Assembly (NCBI GenBank): GCA_902158735.1
Contig: CABGHG010000102.1
Coordinates: forward strand, 1 to 6,321
DNA length: 6,321 bases
Direction of reading: 5' to 3'
Source of the DNA: Candidatus Methanolliviera sp. GoM_oil
Lineage (GTDB): Archaea > Halobacteriota > Methanoliparia > Methanoliparales > Methanoliparaceae
Shown in pieces: positions 1 through 5,847 of this stretch. The stretch's first letter is position 1, and every line of letters starts with the position of its first letter. The notes under the pieces were generated by a model. It searched no databases, was not told the DNA's origin, and saw nothing but the letters and a program-made list of their open reading frames with translations. The translations under genes and the position numbers were made by a program.

Positions 1-13
1 ATCTATAATATAT

Positions 14-20
14 GAGGTGA
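14..20 (+). promoter_or_regulatory. Ribosome binding site of the iron-sulfur flavoprotein gene
   Basis: GAGGTGA is followed by a 5-nt spacer and ATG at 26. An in-frame GTG at 17 lies inside this motif and would leave no binding site upstream, so ATG 26 is the better start. The same GGTGA-N5-ATG spacing occurs at the second gene (635-647) and at the minus-strand ATPase (5108-5096), which supports using it as a start rule in this genome. Confidence 0.75.
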
Positions 21-25
21 CCAAT

Positions 26-652
26 ATGAAAACTATAAATCTACTTGGCATATCCGGAAGTCCGCGGCTTGCATCCACTGACCAGGTGGTTAAGGATGCG
101 CTTGATTATGCCAGCCAGAAACACGCAGCACAAACCACGCACATAACACTTCACAAGAGAACGATTGGATTCTGTAAGCACTGTGACTTCTGCGTCAGGA
201 AGCGTGAGGGCTGCATCCAGAAGGACGGGATGGAGGAGATATATGAGAAACTCCTCTGGGCTGATGCCATGCTCATAGGAACGCCGGTTTACCAGGGGAC
301 CTTGAGCGGGCAGACCAAGACGATGCTTGACCGGCTCCGTGCGCTCGTTGCAAAAGATCCGGCTGCGCTCAGAAACAAGGTGGGCGCTGCAGCGGCGGTG
401 GGTGGCGATCGGATTGGGGGGCAGGAACTTGCGATCAGATCAATTCTTGATTTCTATGTGATTAGCGAGATGATACCTGTTGGCGGCGGCTCGTTTGGTG
501 CGAATCTTGGAGGCACATTCTGGTCAAAGGATAAGGGTGCAGAAGGCGTCAGCGCAGATGCGGACGGAATCAGGGGTATGCGCAGGACTATTGACCGCTT
601 GATCTCGGTTGCAGGAATAATTAAGGAATCCCGTGGTGATGCGGATGCTTAA
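26..652 (+). CDS. Iron-sulfur flavoprotein (ISF family, NADPH-dependent FMN reductase fold)
   Basis: This is a 208-aa protein with a flavodoxin-like fold. Seen: an N-terminal beta strand runs into SGSPR (residues 10-14), the FMN phosphate loop of this superfamily. Cysteines C50, C53, C56 and C63 form a compact CX2CX2CX6C cluster, which in iron-sulfur flavoproteins ligates a [4Fe-4S] centre. GTPVYQGTLSG (85-95) matches the second flavin-contacting loop, and the downstream sequence is rich in glycine as in other members. Known: the Methanosarcina thermophila family member moves electrons from ferredoxin through FeS and FMN and has been linked to reduction of O2 or H2O2. Context: the last 8 nt overlap the start of the afpA-like gene, so the two are almost certainly cotranscribed and translationally coupled. 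Only 25 nt of upstream sequence is present, so the promoter cannot be judged. A decayed paralogue lies at 5255-5391. The family call is firm; the electron donor and acceptor are not known. Confidence 0.9.
   Translation: MKTINLLGISGSPRLASTDQVVKDALDYASQKHAAQTTHITLHKRTIGFCKHCDFCVRKREGCIQKDGMEEIYEKLLWADAMLIGTPVYQGTLSGQTKTMLDRLRALVAKDPAALRNKVGAAAAVGGDRIGGQELAIRSILDFYVISEMIPVGGGSFGANLGGTFWSKDKGAEGVSADADGIRGMRRTIDRLISVAGIIKESRGDADA
635..639 (+). promoter_or_regulatory. Internal ribosome binding site deciding the afpA start
   Basis: GGTGA lies inside the end of the flavoprotein gene, 5 nt before ATG 645. Earlier in-frame starts (GTG 633, GTG 636, ATG 639) overlap this motif and would add four residues, Met-Val-Met-Arg. 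The ATG at 645 puts Met-Leu-Lys-Ile at the start of the first beta strand, as expected for the fold. Confidence 0.7.
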
Positions 653-1196
653 AATTGCATGGGGCATCACCGGATGCGGCGATCAGATCGAAGAGACCTT
701 TGCTATCATGAAGGATCTCTCGGAGCGTTATGATCTGGATATTAAGGTGTACCTCTCAAAAAACGGCGAACTCGTGATGAAGTGGTACAATCTCTGGAAG
801 GAGCTAAAAGGACTATTCTCAAAAGTGAGCGTTGAGCACGGCGCAAACTCTCCGTTTATCGCGGGACAGCTCCAGATGGGCAAGTTCGATCTCTTCCTGG
901 TCTGTCCGATGAGTGCAAACACCGCGGCAAAAATTGCGCACGGGATCGCTGACTCGCTTCTCACAAACGCCGTAGCTCAAGCGGCAAAAGCGAAAATACC
1001 GATCTACATCTACCCTGCCGACCAGTACGAGGGCGCTGTCACAACAATACTGCCGGACGGGAAGGAATTAACCCTGTACATGCGTGATGTGGACATAAAG
1101 AACGCGAACCTGCTGAAACAGATGCAGGGGCTCACAGTTCTTGAGAGCATAGGGGAGATTGAGGGTGTTGTGAAGGGGCACGTTGAGGGTACTTAG
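645..1196 (+). CDS. afpA: Archaeoflavoprotein AfpA-like FMN protein
   Basis: This is a 183-aa protein of the flavoprotein/HFCD fold (relatives include phosphopantothenoylcysteine decarboxylase and dihydromethanopterin reductase). Seen: MLKIAWGITGCG at the N terminus, with GITGCG (7-12) as the first flavin-phosphate loop, and the strongly diagnostic stretch CPMSANTAAKIAHGIADSL (87-105) that lines the FMN site in this fold. The length suits a single-domain member. Known: the prototype is AF1518 of Archaeoglobus fulgidus, an FMN-binding dimer described as reduced through ferredoxin and encoded beside an iron-sulfur flavoprotein gene, the same arrangement seen here. Inferred: the two proteins form a small cytoplasmic electron-transfer pair. 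The start at 645 overlaps the upstream gene by 8 nt. The alternative is a dihydromethanopterin-reductase-like enzyme of the same fold, which sequence reading alone cannot fully exclude. Confidence 0.87.
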   Translation: MLKIAWGITGCGDQIEETFAIMKDLSERYDLDIKVYLSKNGELVMKWYNLWKELKGLFSKVSVEHGANSPFIAGQLQMGKFDLFLVCPMSANTAAKIAHGIADSLLTNAVAQAAKAKIPIYIYPADQYEGAVTTILPDGKELTLYMRDVDIKNANLLKQMQGLTVLESIGEIEGVVKGHVEGT

Positions 1197-1217
1197 TGCT
1201 TATTGAAAAATAAAGCA
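1197..1217 (+). terminator. Weak hairpin directly after the afpA stop codon
   Basis: TGCTTATT (1197-1204) pairs with AATAAAGCA (1209-1217), with one bulged A and a GAAA loop. It starts at the base after the TAG stop. The stem is AT-rich and no T run follows, so a role in ending the two-gene transcript is possible but weakly supported. Confidence 0.25.
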
Positions 1218-1259
1218 GTAAAGTTGGCTGATGGCATGTCACATCCCTGACATTCTTGT

Positions 1260-1331
1260 GATTCGTTCAAACGTGTCATTCGTGATCATTTATGCCGATT
1301 TTATCACGAATCTGACAAATGCCACGAAATT
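1260..1331. repeat. Imperfect palindrome in intergenic DNA
   Basis: ATTCGTGAT (1278-1286) and ATCACGAAT (1303-1311) form a perfect 9-bp inverted repeat around a 16-nt centre. Pairing continues outward imperfectly: TGTC on the left faces GACA on the right after a 2-nt bulge, and then TTCG-rich DNA faces CGAA-rich DNA to about 1331. The arms repeat TTCGTG/CACGAA several times, which resembles dispersed palindromic repeat families rather than a protein-binding site. Copy number elsewhere in the genome is unknown. Confidence 0.5.
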
Positions 1332-1340
1332 AACAGGTTA

Positions 1341-1547
1341 TTTTCTGGCGAGCCCTTAGGAATAAAGGGGCACCCAACGTTCGCTATCAAACTTAACAAT
1401 CCGGATTTCTCAGAGTATGCGATCTCCTGAGGGGGTGCTGGATTCAGGATAAAAGAACCGGGAGAGTTAAAGGATGCCCTGGAAAAAGCGATGGATGCGA
1501 AGAAACCCGCTATCGTGGATATCGAGACTGATCCGGGGAGATTTTAG
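1341..1547 (+). pseudogene. C-terminal remnant of a TPP-dependent enzyme, acetolactate synthase large-subunit type
   Basis: One frame reads FAIKLNNPDFSEYAIS (1380-1427), a TGA stop (1428-1430), then GGAGFRIKEPGELKDALEKA, MDAKKPAIVDIETDPGRF and a TAG stop (1545-1547). This matches the end of the TPP-binding domain in acetolactate synthase-like enzymes: an NPDF..YA segment, a glycine-rich turn, then ELKDALEKA and KPAIVD..TDP. Upstream the frame stays open and GEPLGIKG (1350-1373) may still be homologous, but before about 1340 the sequence becomes unrelated palindromic DNA. Of a protein normally near 550 aa, only about 60 residues remain, with no start codon. The reading frame is otherwise intact across the TGA, so decay looks recent or slow. 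Fragment homology is fairly sure; the exact enzyme is not (pyruvate oxidase and glyoxylate carboligase relatives share this region). Confidence 0.75.
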
Positions 1548-1603
1548 GCGGAAGGGACGCGATCTATCCGGGACGTTCTGGCAGTTGTCAGATTAGGTGA
1601 ATT

Positions 1604-3874
1604 TCATCCTCGTAACATCTCCAGCGACCTTTTTACATTTCTGGTACGCGGATGCTCATCGCCATAGAACTCTCGAAGTATTCTGTACGCCTGCTGAAAA
1701 AATGTCTCCGCACGCTGCAGGTCACCGAGCGCATGCCATGCCGCGCCGATGTTGTTGAGTCTTGTTGCCACATCAGGATGCCCCTCACCGTACACTTCTC
1801 TGTCAATCGAGAGTGCCTGCTCATAGTACTCAATCGCTTTCTTATGCTCTCCAAGCGCAGGCCATGCCATGCCGATATTGTTGAGCATTGTTGCCACAAC
1901 AGGATGCCCCCCACCGTACACTTCCCTGCCAATCGAGAGAGCCTGCTCGTAGTACCCAATCGCTTTTTCTGGCTCTCCAAGCGCATGCCATACCATGCCG
2001 ATGTTGTTGAGCGTTGTTGCCACATCAGGATGCCTCTCGCCGTACACAGCCCTGACAATGGAGAGCGCCCGCTCTAAATACTCCATCGCTTTCTTATGTT
2101 TGCCAAGCGCATCCCATGCCAAGCCGATGTTGTTGAGTCTTGTTGCCACAGCAGGATGCCTCTCGCCATACACTTCCCTACCAATGGAGAGAGCCTGCTC
2201 ATAGTACCCAATCGCTTTTTCTGGTTCTCCAAGCGCATACCATGCCGAGCCGACATTATTGAGCATTGTTGCAACATCCGGATGCCTCTCGCCGTACACA
2301 GCCCTGACAATGGGGAGAGCCTGCTCATAGTACTCTATTGCTGATCTGGCATTTCCAAGATCGTACTGGATATTACCCAGCAGATCAAGAGCCTGAGCAG
2401 CAACACCCTTACCGGCTTCTCCCAACTCTTCAGCAACCTTCAGCCCTTCTCTAACCAACTTCTCAGCTCCCTCATGATTAGCCTGCTTTAAATGAACCTC
2501 TGCAATGCCCACCGATGCCTGGGAAATCCACATTTTATCCATAGATTCTTCTGCCGATTTCAGAGCGTGGTTGTAGCACTCCATTGCTTCCGTGTAATTC
2601 GCCCGTTCCCGGTAGAGATCGCCATAACTGAGATAAAACGGTACGGAAATCTTTAAAATGTCAGGATTGATCTTAGAACCCTCATCAATGTCCCTTCTCG
2701 ATTCTTCCAAATATCCCTTCTTCATATACGCCAGTGCCCGCACAGAGAGAGCGATACCACGAATTCGTTCTTCTATGGTCTTGAACAACACTTCGTTACT
2801 TATCGTAATTATCCTATCCGGGTTTTCGATCTCCTTTGATACCCTCACCATAAATGGCGCCTCAAGCGACAGTATTGACTTATCCAAATCAGCAGTTTCC
2901 AGAACGGGATAACTAATCAGCCTTACAGTCTCGGCTCTCGTTATGGGTTGCTCAACCATCGCCTCCTTCGGATTGATCTTCTTTACTATCCTGAAATAAA
3001 ATTCCTTTATCTCGCTAAATCCCTCCCCCTCCATTTTACCTTTCATCCGGTCTATTACGCTAATAAGCAAACCCGGTTTCTTAAGATTCTTCAGATAAAG
3101 CGGTAAAGCGGGCGTCCCACTACGATTGTGGACCAACCCTCGTATCTGCAATTCATCGATCGCTTCGTCGATCTCTTCTTCGGAAAGATCGGTCAGTTTT
3201 TGAATGGCAGGGATGCTGTCTACGATAATAAGTGAGAGGAGGGTTTTGACCCAATTGGGCTTCAATGGCAAAATCCTATCGCTGACCATCACAATAAATG
3301 CTTCATCGATAGTCTCTCCGGTTTCTTTATTCTCTGATCTGATCGAAATCACCAGATTCAGGAAATCGATCACGTCTATCGGGTCCTCAAAATTCTTAAG
3401 ACAGAAATCAAAGGTAGGTCCATCCAGAAGTTTCTCATCTATCCGCTTATCTTCATAAATAGTCTTCCTGATAGCGTCCGCCACCACATTTTTCAATTGA
3501 AAGAGCCATCTTCGCGATGCTGGCACCTCCGGATCCCGGATATCGATTACCATCATCAGTGATGGAATATGTCTAACGGATTCCAATACTTCTCTTAACT
3601 CCCTCTCACTTCTGACTGAAACCGATAGAAGAGTCTTTTTATCTACCTTTATCCCTTTTATTCGATCTACGTGTCTTTTTCCGGACACGCTCCCGATCTC
3701 CTCATAATTCAGAGCCAGGAAGTCCGGGTGGTGAGCGTTCAAACCCCAGAGAAGGAGGCTTAGTATCTTCTCCTTCTTGTCCGCGGGCATATCAAAAGGT
3801 AGTGTTTGAGGCTTTTCTAAGTAAGCAGGGTTTATCTGAAGATTTCTCAACACCGGAATTTGGAATACTTTCAT
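1604..3874 (-). CDS. Large TPR-repeat protein with an unrecognised N-terminal half
   Basis: This is a 756-aa protein with no signal peptide and no clear membrane segment, so probably cytoplasmic. Seen: residues 1-200 alternate predicted strands and helices and match no family I recognise. Residues about 206-250 have a winged-helix-like pattern (LLSLIIVDSIPAIQKL, then SEEEIDEAIDELQIRGLV). Residues about 370-523 contain degenerate TPR helices. Residues 524-733 are five 42-residue TPRs of kinesin-light-chain type, with consensus positions YG..HP.VAT.LNN.G..W.ALG and KAI.YYEQALSI, followed by a partial sixth unit (734-756). TPR arrays bind proteins or peptides. The gene starts 17 nt after the ATPase stop, just past a TAATAA. 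An in-frame TAA at 3889-3887 leaves ATG 3874 as the first possible start. No GGTGA motif precedes it, so translation probably depends on coupling. Inferred: partner, sensor or scaffold of the ATPase. The N-terminal half could hide an effector, but no catalytic motif is visible. Confidence 0.85.
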   Translation of the reverse strand: MKVFQIPVLRNLQINPAYLEKPQTLPFDMPADKKEKILSLLLWGLNAHHPDFLALNYEEIGSVSGKRHVDRIKGIKVDKKTLLSVSVRSERELREVLESVRHIPSLMMVIDIRDPEVPASRRWLFQLKNVVADAIRKTIYEDKRIDEKLLDGPTFDFCLKNFEDPIDVIDFLNLVISIRSENKETGETIDEAFIVMVSDRILPLKPNWVKTLLSLIIVDSIPAIQKLTDLSEEEIDEAIDELQIRGLVHNRSGTPALPLYLKNLKKPGLLISVIDRMKGKMEGEGFSEIKEFYFRIVKKINPKEAMVEQPITRAETVRLISYPVLETADLDKSILSLEAPFMVRVSKEIENPDRIITISNEVLFKTIEERIRGIALSVRALAYMKKGYLEESRRDIDEGSKINPDILKISVPFYLSYGDLYRERANYTEAMECYNHALKSAEESMDKMWISQASVGIAEVHLKQANHEGAEKLVREGLKVAEELGEAGKGVAAQALDLLGNIQYDLGNARSAIEYYEQALPIVRAVYGERHPDVATMLNNVGSAWYALGEPEKAIGYYEQALSIGREVYGERHPAVATRLNNIGLAWDALGKHKKAMEYLERALSIVRAVYGERHPDVATTLNNIGMVWHALGEPEKAIGYYEQALSIGREVYGGGHPVVATMLNNIGMAWPALGEHKKAIEYYEQALSIDREVYGEGHPDVATRLNNIGAAWHALGDLQRAETFFQQAYRILREFYGDEHPRTRNVKRSLEMLRG
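1607..2305 (-). repeat. Tandem 126-bp coding repeats (five full units and one partial)
   Basis: On the minus strand the units run 2305-2180, 2179-2054, 2053-1928, 1927-1802 and 1801-1676, then a partial unit 1675-1607. Each full unit encodes one 42-residue TPR. Units 1 and 3 share RAVYGERHPDVAT and GEPEKAIGYYEQALSIG. Units 2 and 4 share REVYG and a KKA.EY..ALSI end. The array therefore has a 252-bp higher-order period, as expected if a two-TPR block was duplicated. Unit 5 and the partial unit diverge towards the C terminus. The high DNA similarity makes the array prone to gain or loss of units. Confidence 0.9.
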
Positions 3875-3889
3875 TGTCAGAGTCTCTTA

Positions 3890-5098
3890 TTACGTATCCA
3901 GTTTGAAAAAGGCGAGGTCTGGTGAAATGCGGTACTTTTGCGGCTTATAAAGGTTATCAGGGACGAGGATACCATTTTCAGTCATCGTTTCAGAATCTCC
4001 TTCTGAAATTTCTGTTTGCTTGACGATCTCAGCCCTGGTCAAGAATGGATTACCCGCGTTCAGGAAGAACTTACTGATAACGGATGCGTTCTCGGGATCA
4101 ACGCCATAAAAGTTGGATACAAAACCTTTAAGGTCGTCAAACATAGTTTCCGGATCTAACTCAGTGTTGGTGCAGAGAAAATGGACCCATGTGAGGAAAG
4201 AAAGGGGATTGACGGTTATCGCCCTCAATTTGTCAGCGATGGGTGGTAATTTTTGATCTAGAATCTCCTTCTCAGGACAGTTCTCTATTCGTTTGGCTAA
4301 AATCTCCCGGAGTGCGTCTCCTGACAAATCTTTGATTACTATGGGATCGCGGAAACTGCGGTGAAATTCAAGAGTTATGGCTTCGCTTCTGAGCACGGCG
4401 ATTATCAACGATTTTCTGTGTTTGAATATCTCATGAACAAACTCGGCAATCTGATCCTTATCGTGGATCTGGTCGAGACTGTCTATTGCAATGACAACCT
4501 CCTTATCCAGATCAGAAGATACTGTTTCGATAACATGACTTAAGAGCTGCCTTAAAAATCTGGAATCGATCTCTATCTCAACCGTCCTTGTCAACTCTTC
4601 TATCCCGGTCTCTTTGCCTCCAATTCCAACCCTTAACTTGAAGAAGTTGAGTATGCCGATTTCTGCTCCAGCCGTAGCCTCTATTTCCTCTGCTCTGCTT
4701 CTTGCCCAGCCTTTGGTTACTGTACTCACGCGAGATATCTCATCAAGATAGCTTATTTCGCAGATAGCCTTCTCATCCCTCTTATATTCACCCCTCAATT
4801 CCAGAGCAAGGTTTTCACAGACATCTCGCAGCAATTCCTCTGCGTTCCTGCTGGTCTTACCATCCACGATAACGGGAATGAAATCGATCTCCTGTTTCAG
4901 ATCAGATAAGACCTTTCTGAGAAATATTGATTTGCCGGTCCCACGGTCGCCATGAATCATCAGCCGTCTTTCATCCTCTCCTCTTGCAAGTATGATGCTC
5001 CTCAAAATCTCTTTGATATGGCGGTATTCGTCTTCTCGGTTGGTGAATAATATCGGATCGATACTCTGTGGTTGTATGCATCTGGTATAGATGGGCAT
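3890..5098 (-). CDS. P-loop ATPase of AAA/STAND type with C-terminal winged-helix-like region
   Basis: This is a 402-aa protein counted from ATG 5098. Seen: FTNREDEY (18-25) is the N-terminal box that precedes the P-loop in Orc1/Cdc6-like and STAND ATPases. GDRGTGKS (50-57) is Walker A. EVVIAIDSLDQI (200-211) is Walker B with the acidic pair DSLD. LIIAVLRSEA (231-240) matches a sensor-1 strand. VNPLSFL (296-302) resembles the GxP-type motif in the lid region of STAND proteins. The C-terminal 60 residues (PFLTRAEIVKQTEISEGD onward, ending in a hydrophobic strand) look like a small winged helix. The protein lacks fused sensor repeats; these appear in the next gene 17 nt downstream, so the two are read as a split switch and sensor. 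GTG 5107 was rejected as the start because it lies inside the binding site. Alternatives include a plain archaeal ATPase of unknown role. Confidence 0.85.
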   Translation of the reverse strand: MPIYTRCIQPQSIDPILFTNREDEYRHIKEILRSIILARGEDERRLMIHGDRGTGKSIFLRKVLSDLKQEIDFIPVIVDGKTSRNAEELLRDVCENLALELRGEYKRDEKAICEISYLDEISRVSTVTKGWARSRAEEIEATAGAEIGILNFFKLRVGIGGKETGIEELTRTVEIEIDSRFLRQLLSHVIETVSSDLDKEVVIAIDSLDQIHDKDQIAEFVHEIFKHRKSLIIAVLRSEAITLEFHRSFRDPIVIKDLSGDALREILAKRIENCPEKEILDQKLPPIADKLRAITVNPLSFLTWVHFLCTNTELDPETMFDDLKGFVSNFYGVDPENASVISKFFLNAGNPFLTRAEIVKQTEISEGDSETMTENGILVPDNLYKPQKYRISPDLAFFKLDT

Positions 5099-5103
5099 TT
5101 TCC

Positions 5104-5108
5104 TCACC
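5104..5108 (-). promoter_or_regulatory. Ribosome binding site of the ATPase gene
   Basis: On the minus strand GGTGA, part of AGGTGAGGA, stands 5 nt before ATG 5098. This moves the start three codons in from the possible GTG at 5107 and gives an N terminus of Met-Pro-Ile-Tyr. The spacing equals that of the two plus-strand genes. Confidence 0.75.
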
Positions 5109-5131
5109 TATACAAAGAATAGTCGTCGCTT

Positions 5132-5146
5132 CTTTTAAAGTTTGGG
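5132..5146 (-). promoter_or_regulatory. Archaeal promoter of the ATPase-TPR operon
   Basis: The minus strand reads CCAAACTTTAAAAG, a purine-rich BRE-like stretch followed by a TATA-like CTTTAAAAG (5140-5132). Transcription would begin about 25 nt downstream, near 5110, giving a short leader of about 12 nt that contains the ribosome binding site. No operator-like palindrome is evident. Confidence 0.5.
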
Positions 5147-5214
5147 GCGTTCATGCCGGTTAAAGTTTTGAAGCACGCACAAGCAAAAGCATCAGTAGTC
5201 CTCGGTCAGTTCAC

Positions 5215-5249
5215 ATATACAATTTGGCATTCACAGTTGCAGGAGGTAA
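5215..5249 (+). promoter_or_regulatory. Remnant promoter and ribosome binding site of the flavoprotein pseudogene
   Basis: ATATAC (5215-5220) is TATA-like. GAGGTAA (5243-5249) follows, then a 5-nt spacer and ATG 5255, the same layout as GAGGTGA-N5-ATG at the intact paralogue. The control region thus outlived the coding sequence. Together with the minus-strand box at 5132-5146, it makes 5099-5254 a divergent promoter region. Confidence 0.4.
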
Positions 5250-5254
5250 CTCAA

Positions 5255-5391
5255 ATGAACCACACAACCCGCGGATTGCTCGGCATGTCCGGAAGCCCGG
5301 GGACTCGCATCCACCGATTACATGGTGCATGACGCGCCTCGACTATGCCCGCCAGAAACATGCGGCACAAACCGAGTACATAACACCTCAC
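5255..5391 (+). pseudogene. Frameshifted and truncated paralogue of the iron-sulfur flavoprotein
   Basis: The start reads MNHTTRGLLGMSGSPG, matching the MKTINLLGISGSPR start of the gene at 26. A one-base insertion near 5299-5306 shifts the frame to ASTDYMVHDA (intact copy ASTDQVVKDA). A second one-base insertion near 5334-5338 shifts it to LDYARQKHAAQTEYITPH (intact copy LDYASQKHAAQTTHITLH). The original frame meets TGA at 5330-5332. Homology stops at 5391, just before the part that encodes the four cluster cysteines in the intact gene, and an inverted-repeat-bounded element begins there. The rest of the gene is not visible elsewhere in the window. The open frame from 5224 to 5439 only links the third segment to unrelated DNA and is not a gene. 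Confidence 0.88.
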
Positions 5392-5693
5392 GTACCTACT
5401 CACGTTTTAGAAGTCAGTAGACTTTCGTGTCATTTTTAAGCTACATTCTTACGATAGTTACGAATACTCCTGCTTCTGAACAATAAAATTTATGAAAAAC
5501 GGCTTTGCATAACTCTAAATCGCTTTTACTTTTCAATCTAATAACATTTTGATAAAGTTTAGCGTACTTTTGATTATTTCTTCAAAAGAATGGCTTTTAT
5601 ACCGCATTCACATGACGATCCCCATTGGGTTTTGATTCACTATCAGAATATTAGACTCAAAACGCAACAACTTCCAAAAGGTGAGTAGTTACG
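5391..5693. mobile_element. MITE-like or IS-remnant element of about 300 bp with 25-bp terminal inverted repeats
   Basis: The left end (5391-5415) starts CGTACCTACTCACGTTTT. The right end, read on the minus strand from 5693 to 5669, starts CGTAACTACTCACCTTTT. The two 25-bp ends match at 21 positions. The interior is AT-rich, with no protein frame I can recognise, as in a MITE or a gutted insertion sequence. I see no matching target-site duplication: the 8 nt outside the GTA ends are CACCTCAC on the left and GATGATAG on the right. The element marks the exact truncation point of the flavoprotein pseudogene on one side and abuts a transposase-like stub on the other. A TATA-like GGCTTTTATACC near 5591-5602 lies inside it, of unknown meaning. 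Confidence 0.6.
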
Positions 5694-5767
5694 ATGATAG
5701 CTTCTTCCCCTTGCTGGTAAGCGGCACGAATCTCATCGTGAGTGAGTCTATGCACCATGTTCTCCAT
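5657..5767 (-). pseudogene. N-terminal stub of an IS66-type transposase
   Basis: The minus-strand frame from ATG 5767 (or ATG 5758) encodes MENMVHRLTHDEIRAAYQQG, then EEAII, then VTTHLLEVVAF and a stop at 5657. The first 25 residues resemble the start of IS66-family transposases, which typically open with an L..EEI...Y.QGpEAV/I pattern ahead of a leucine-rich coiled coil. At 5693 the frame runs into the inverted-repeat end GTAACTACTCAC, so the last 11 residues come from terminal-repeat DNA and not from the transposase. Everything after the N terminus, including the catalytic domain, is missing. The family call rests on pattern memory over a short stretch and is moderate. Confidence 0.5.
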
Positions 5768-5847
5768 CCATCAAACGAAATGTTTTATTCACAACCATTA
5801 CGATAGGAAATATAATCTAATTAATAATAAACTTTGCGGTGGTGGGG

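Noticed and set aside
728..964. Minus-strand open frame opposite afpA
   Set aside because: It lies wholly within a well-supported gene, has no ribosome site and resembles no known protein.
1428..1430. TGA inside the acetolactate-synthase-like frame read as selenocysteine or another recoded codon
   Set aside because: The upstream body of the protein and a start codon are missing, so there is no gene to translate. No stem-loop typical of an archaeal selenocysteine signal was recognised nearby. A nonsense change in a fragment is simpler.
1607..2305. CRISPR-like periodic repeats
   Set aside because: The 126-bp period is a continuous coding repeat in frame with a TPR protein. There are no short repeats separated by unique spacers.
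1633..2344. Several overlapping open frames of 69-141 codons on both strands within the TPR array
   Set aside because: They recur with the 126-bp repeat and have repetitive, low-quality translations rich in Cys, Arg and Ser. They are frame shadows of the TPR gene.
5224..5439. Open frame of 71 codons starting at TTG 5224
   Set aside because: Only its middle (LDYARQKHAAQTEYITPH) matches the flavoprotein, in one of the three frames of the broken copy. Its start and end are unrelated DNA, so it is a by-product of the pseudogene.
5585..5602. TATA-like box GGCTTTTATACC inside the AT-rich element as a promoter
   Set aside because: No gene follows at a suitable distance on either strand, and such boxes arise easily in AT-rich DNA.
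5449..5806. TTACGATAG at 5449-5457 and 5798-5806 as a direct repeat or target duplication
   Set aside because: At nine bases it is not adjacent to any of the three terminal motifs in the way a target duplication must be, so chance in AT-rich DNA is likely.
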